A stretch of DNA of 7,001 nucleotides from an uncultured Eggerthellaceae bacterium (GTDB taxonomy: Bacteria; Actinomycetota; Coriobacteriia; Coriobacteriales; Eggerthellaceae), in NCBI GenBank assembly GCA_946618265.1, contig CAMOLA010000077.1, positions 1 through 7,001 of the forward strand. The letters are read 5' to 3'. Numbering within the stretch: the stretch's first letter is position 1; every line of letters begins with the position of its first letter. A program made the translations under genes and the position numbers. Below, in pieces: positions 5,894 to 7,001 of the stretch. Under the pieces are notes generated by a model. It had not been told where the DNA came from, did no database searches, and saw only the letters and a list, made by a program, of their open reading frames with translations.

Positions 5894-5898
5894 GGAGG
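5894..5898 (+). promoter_or_regulatory. guaA: guaA ribosome binding site (GGAGG)
   Basis: GGAGG lies 8 nt before the ATG at 5907. An in-frame ATG at 5892 overlaps this element and has no site of its own, so the ATG at 5907 is the better start. Confidence 0.85.
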
Positions 5899-5906
5899 TG
5901 GAATAC

Positions 5907-7001
5907 ATGCAAAAGGTCATCGTGTTGGATTTTGGGGCGCAGTATGGACAGCTTATCGCACGCCGAGTCCGCGACCTGCATGTCTATTCCGAGATTCTTC
6001 CATGCGATTCGTCTGTCGACGAAATCTCGTCCGAAGAGCCTTCCGCCATCATCCTTTCCGGAGGCCCTGCGAGCGTATATGCTGACGACGCCCCATCGGT
6101 CGATCCCGCCGTTTTCGACATGGGCATTCCGATACTCGGATTCTGCTATGGCCAGCAGATCATGGCGAAGACCCTCGGCGGCACGGTCGGCCACACTGAC
6201 AAGGGCGAATACGGCCCCGCTATGCTCGAACGCACGGGCGAATCGCTGCTCATGGCGGGTACACCCGACGAGCAGCTCGTCTGGATGAGCCACCGCGACG
6301 CCGTGACGAGCGTTCCCGTTGGATTCTCCATCACCGGCACGACGAGCACGTGCCCCGTCGCATCCATGGAGTGCGCCGAGCGCAAGCTGTTCGCCACGCA
6401 GTTCCATCCCGAAGTACAGCACACGCCTTTCGGCACGAAGATGCTCGAGAACTTCCTGTTCGATATCTGCGGCCTCTCCCCCGATTGGACGATGGATTCG
6501 ATCATCGAGGACTCGATCGAAGCGATTCGCGAAACGGTTGGCGACGCCCGGGTCATCCTGGGCCTTTCCGGCGGCGTCGACTCGAGCGTCGTCGCGGCCC
6601 TTTGCGCCAAGGCAATCGGGAAGCAGCTCACCTGCGTGTTCGTGAACCACGGGCTTTTGCGCAAGAACGAGCCCGAGGAAGTCGAAGAGGTTTTCACCAA
6701 GCAGTTCGACGTCGACTTCGTGCATATCCATGCAGAAGACCGCTATGCGGCCCTGCTCGCCGAAGTTGTCGACCCCGAGCAGAAGCGAAACATCATCGGC
6801 ACGCAGTTCTGGAAAGAGTTCTTCAGCGTCGCGCAAGACCTCGCCGAAGGCGGCAGGCCCGTGAAGTTCCTTGCCCAGGGCACGATCTACCCCGATATCA
6901 TCGAGAGCGGCGCCCGCAAGACCGGGGGCAAGGCATCGACGATCAAAAGCCATCACAACCTCATCCCCTTCCCCGACGGCGTATCGTTCGATCTCATCGA
7001 G
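5907..7001 (+). CDS. guaA: GMP synthase (glutamine-hydrolysing), 3' end missing
   Basis: GuaA converts XMP to GMP using ATP and glutamine, the last step of guanine nucleotide synthesis. 365 codons are visible. The N-terminal class I glutamine amidotransferase starts with MQKVIVLDFGAQYGQLIARR. It has the nucleophile Cys80 in GFCYGQQ and the triad partners His167 and Glu169 in FHPEV. The ATP pyrophosphatase domain starts near 200, with its P-loop SGGVDSS at 221-227, followed by NHGLLRK (247-253), GTIYPDIIES (325-334) and TIKSHHN (345-351). The rest of the ATP pyrophosphatase domain and the C-terminal dimerisation domain lie beyond the window. A typical full length is about 510-525 residues. No truncation or frameshift is seen. 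The gene is transcribed divergently from the aromatic genes and appears to have its own promoter. Confidence 0.98.
   Translation, partial: MQKVIVLDFGAQYGQLIARRVRDLHVYSEILPCDSSVDEISSEEPSAIILSGGPASVYADDAPSVDPAVFDMGIPILGFCYGQQIMAKTLGGTVGHTDKGEYGPAMLERTGESLLMAGTPDEQLVWMSHRDAVTSVPVGFSITGTTSTCPVASMECAERKLFATQFHPEVQHTPFGTKMLENFLFDICGLSPDWTMDSIIEDSIEAIRETVGDARVILGLSGGVDSSVVAALCAKAIGKQLTCVFVNHGLLRKNEPEEVEEVFTKQFDVDFVHIHAEDRYAALLAEVVDPEQKRNIIGTQFWKEFFSVAQDLAEGGRPVKFLAQGTIYPDIIESGARKTGGKASTIKSHHNLIPFPDGVSFDLIE

Larger units (their letters stand above)
5509..5906. other. Divergent intergenic region between aroQ and guaA
   Basis: About 400 nt separate the chorismate mutase start (minus strand) from guaA (plus strand). 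Short open frames exist on both strands, but none combines a ribosome binding site with recognisable protein character. No tRNA, T-box motif (TGGNACCGCG) or known riboswitch core was seen. What it does hold is regulatory-looking: an imperfect dyad (5553-5574), a leader inverted repeat (5521-5552), three GAAACGC copies (5744-5793), a guaA promoter (5820-5828) and a palindrome (5845-5856). The stretch 5575-5743 shows nothing I can name. No convincing aroQ promoter was found; TATCAT (5574-5569, minus strand) is a possible -10 without a -35. Confidence 0.6.

Noticed and set aside
5819..6085. A plus-strand frame overlapping the start of guaA with a Cys-rich stretch (MDDCGCCDYGG)
   Set aside because: It overlaps guaA out of frame, the Cys cluster comes from the guaA leader and ribosome binding site region, and no family is recognisable.
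5760..6956. A 398-codon minus-strand open frame opposite guaA
   Set aside because: It lies opposite a clear GMP synthase in register with its codons and has no recognisable domain or ribosome binding site.

Overview
The window is a moderately high-GC bacterial housekeeping region. It has two codirectional gene groups on the minus strand and one divergent gene on the plus strand. The gene content, the short type I-beta DAHP synthase, the uninterrupted rimP-nusA-rnpM-infB order with no L7Ae-like gene, and the GAAAGGA-type ribosome binding sites fit a high-GC Gram-positive. Class Coriobacteriia (Actinomycetota) is my best guess. That is inference from protein style, not from a database search.

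Positions 4217 down to 1 (minus strand) hold a translation/transcription-factor operon in the order rimP (30S maturation), nusA (elongation and termination factor), rnpM/ylxR (RNase P modulator) and infB (initiation factor IF-2, cut by the window edge). The genes are tightly packed, with gaps of 19, 6 and 9 nt. The nusA stop lies within the rnpM ribosome binding site, and the rnpM stop overlaps that of infB. The first three genes use weak start codons (TTG, GTG, GTG). In the leader before rimP there is a strand-specific hairpin followed by five U residues, which looks like an intrinsic terminator placed to attenuate the operon. NusA-dependent attenuation of its own operon is known in Bacillus subtilis, so this is the most interesting regulatory element here. 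NusA also carries an unusual C-terminal Cys/His motif after an acidic linker.

Positions 5508 down to 4433 (minus strand) hold a two-gene shikimate/aromatic amino acid unit: an AroQ-type chorismate mutase overlapping by ATGA with a short type I-beta DAHP synthase. Together they look like an unfused version of the Bacillus chorismate mutase-DAHP synthase fusion. A 10-bp perfect hairpin follows the second gene.

Positions 5509-5906 are a divergent intergenic region with no convincing gene. It contains several dyads, a three-copy GAAACGC motif, an extended -10 promoter and a 12-bp perfect palindrome just upstream of guaA. guaA (GMP synthase, plus strand) starts at 5907 and runs off the right edge.

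I found no mobile element, CRISPR array, tRNA or rRNA. No wholly new multi-gene system is evident. The points worth following up are the rimP leader attenuator, the NusA tail, the split chorismate mutase/DAHP synthase pair and the guaA upstream region.
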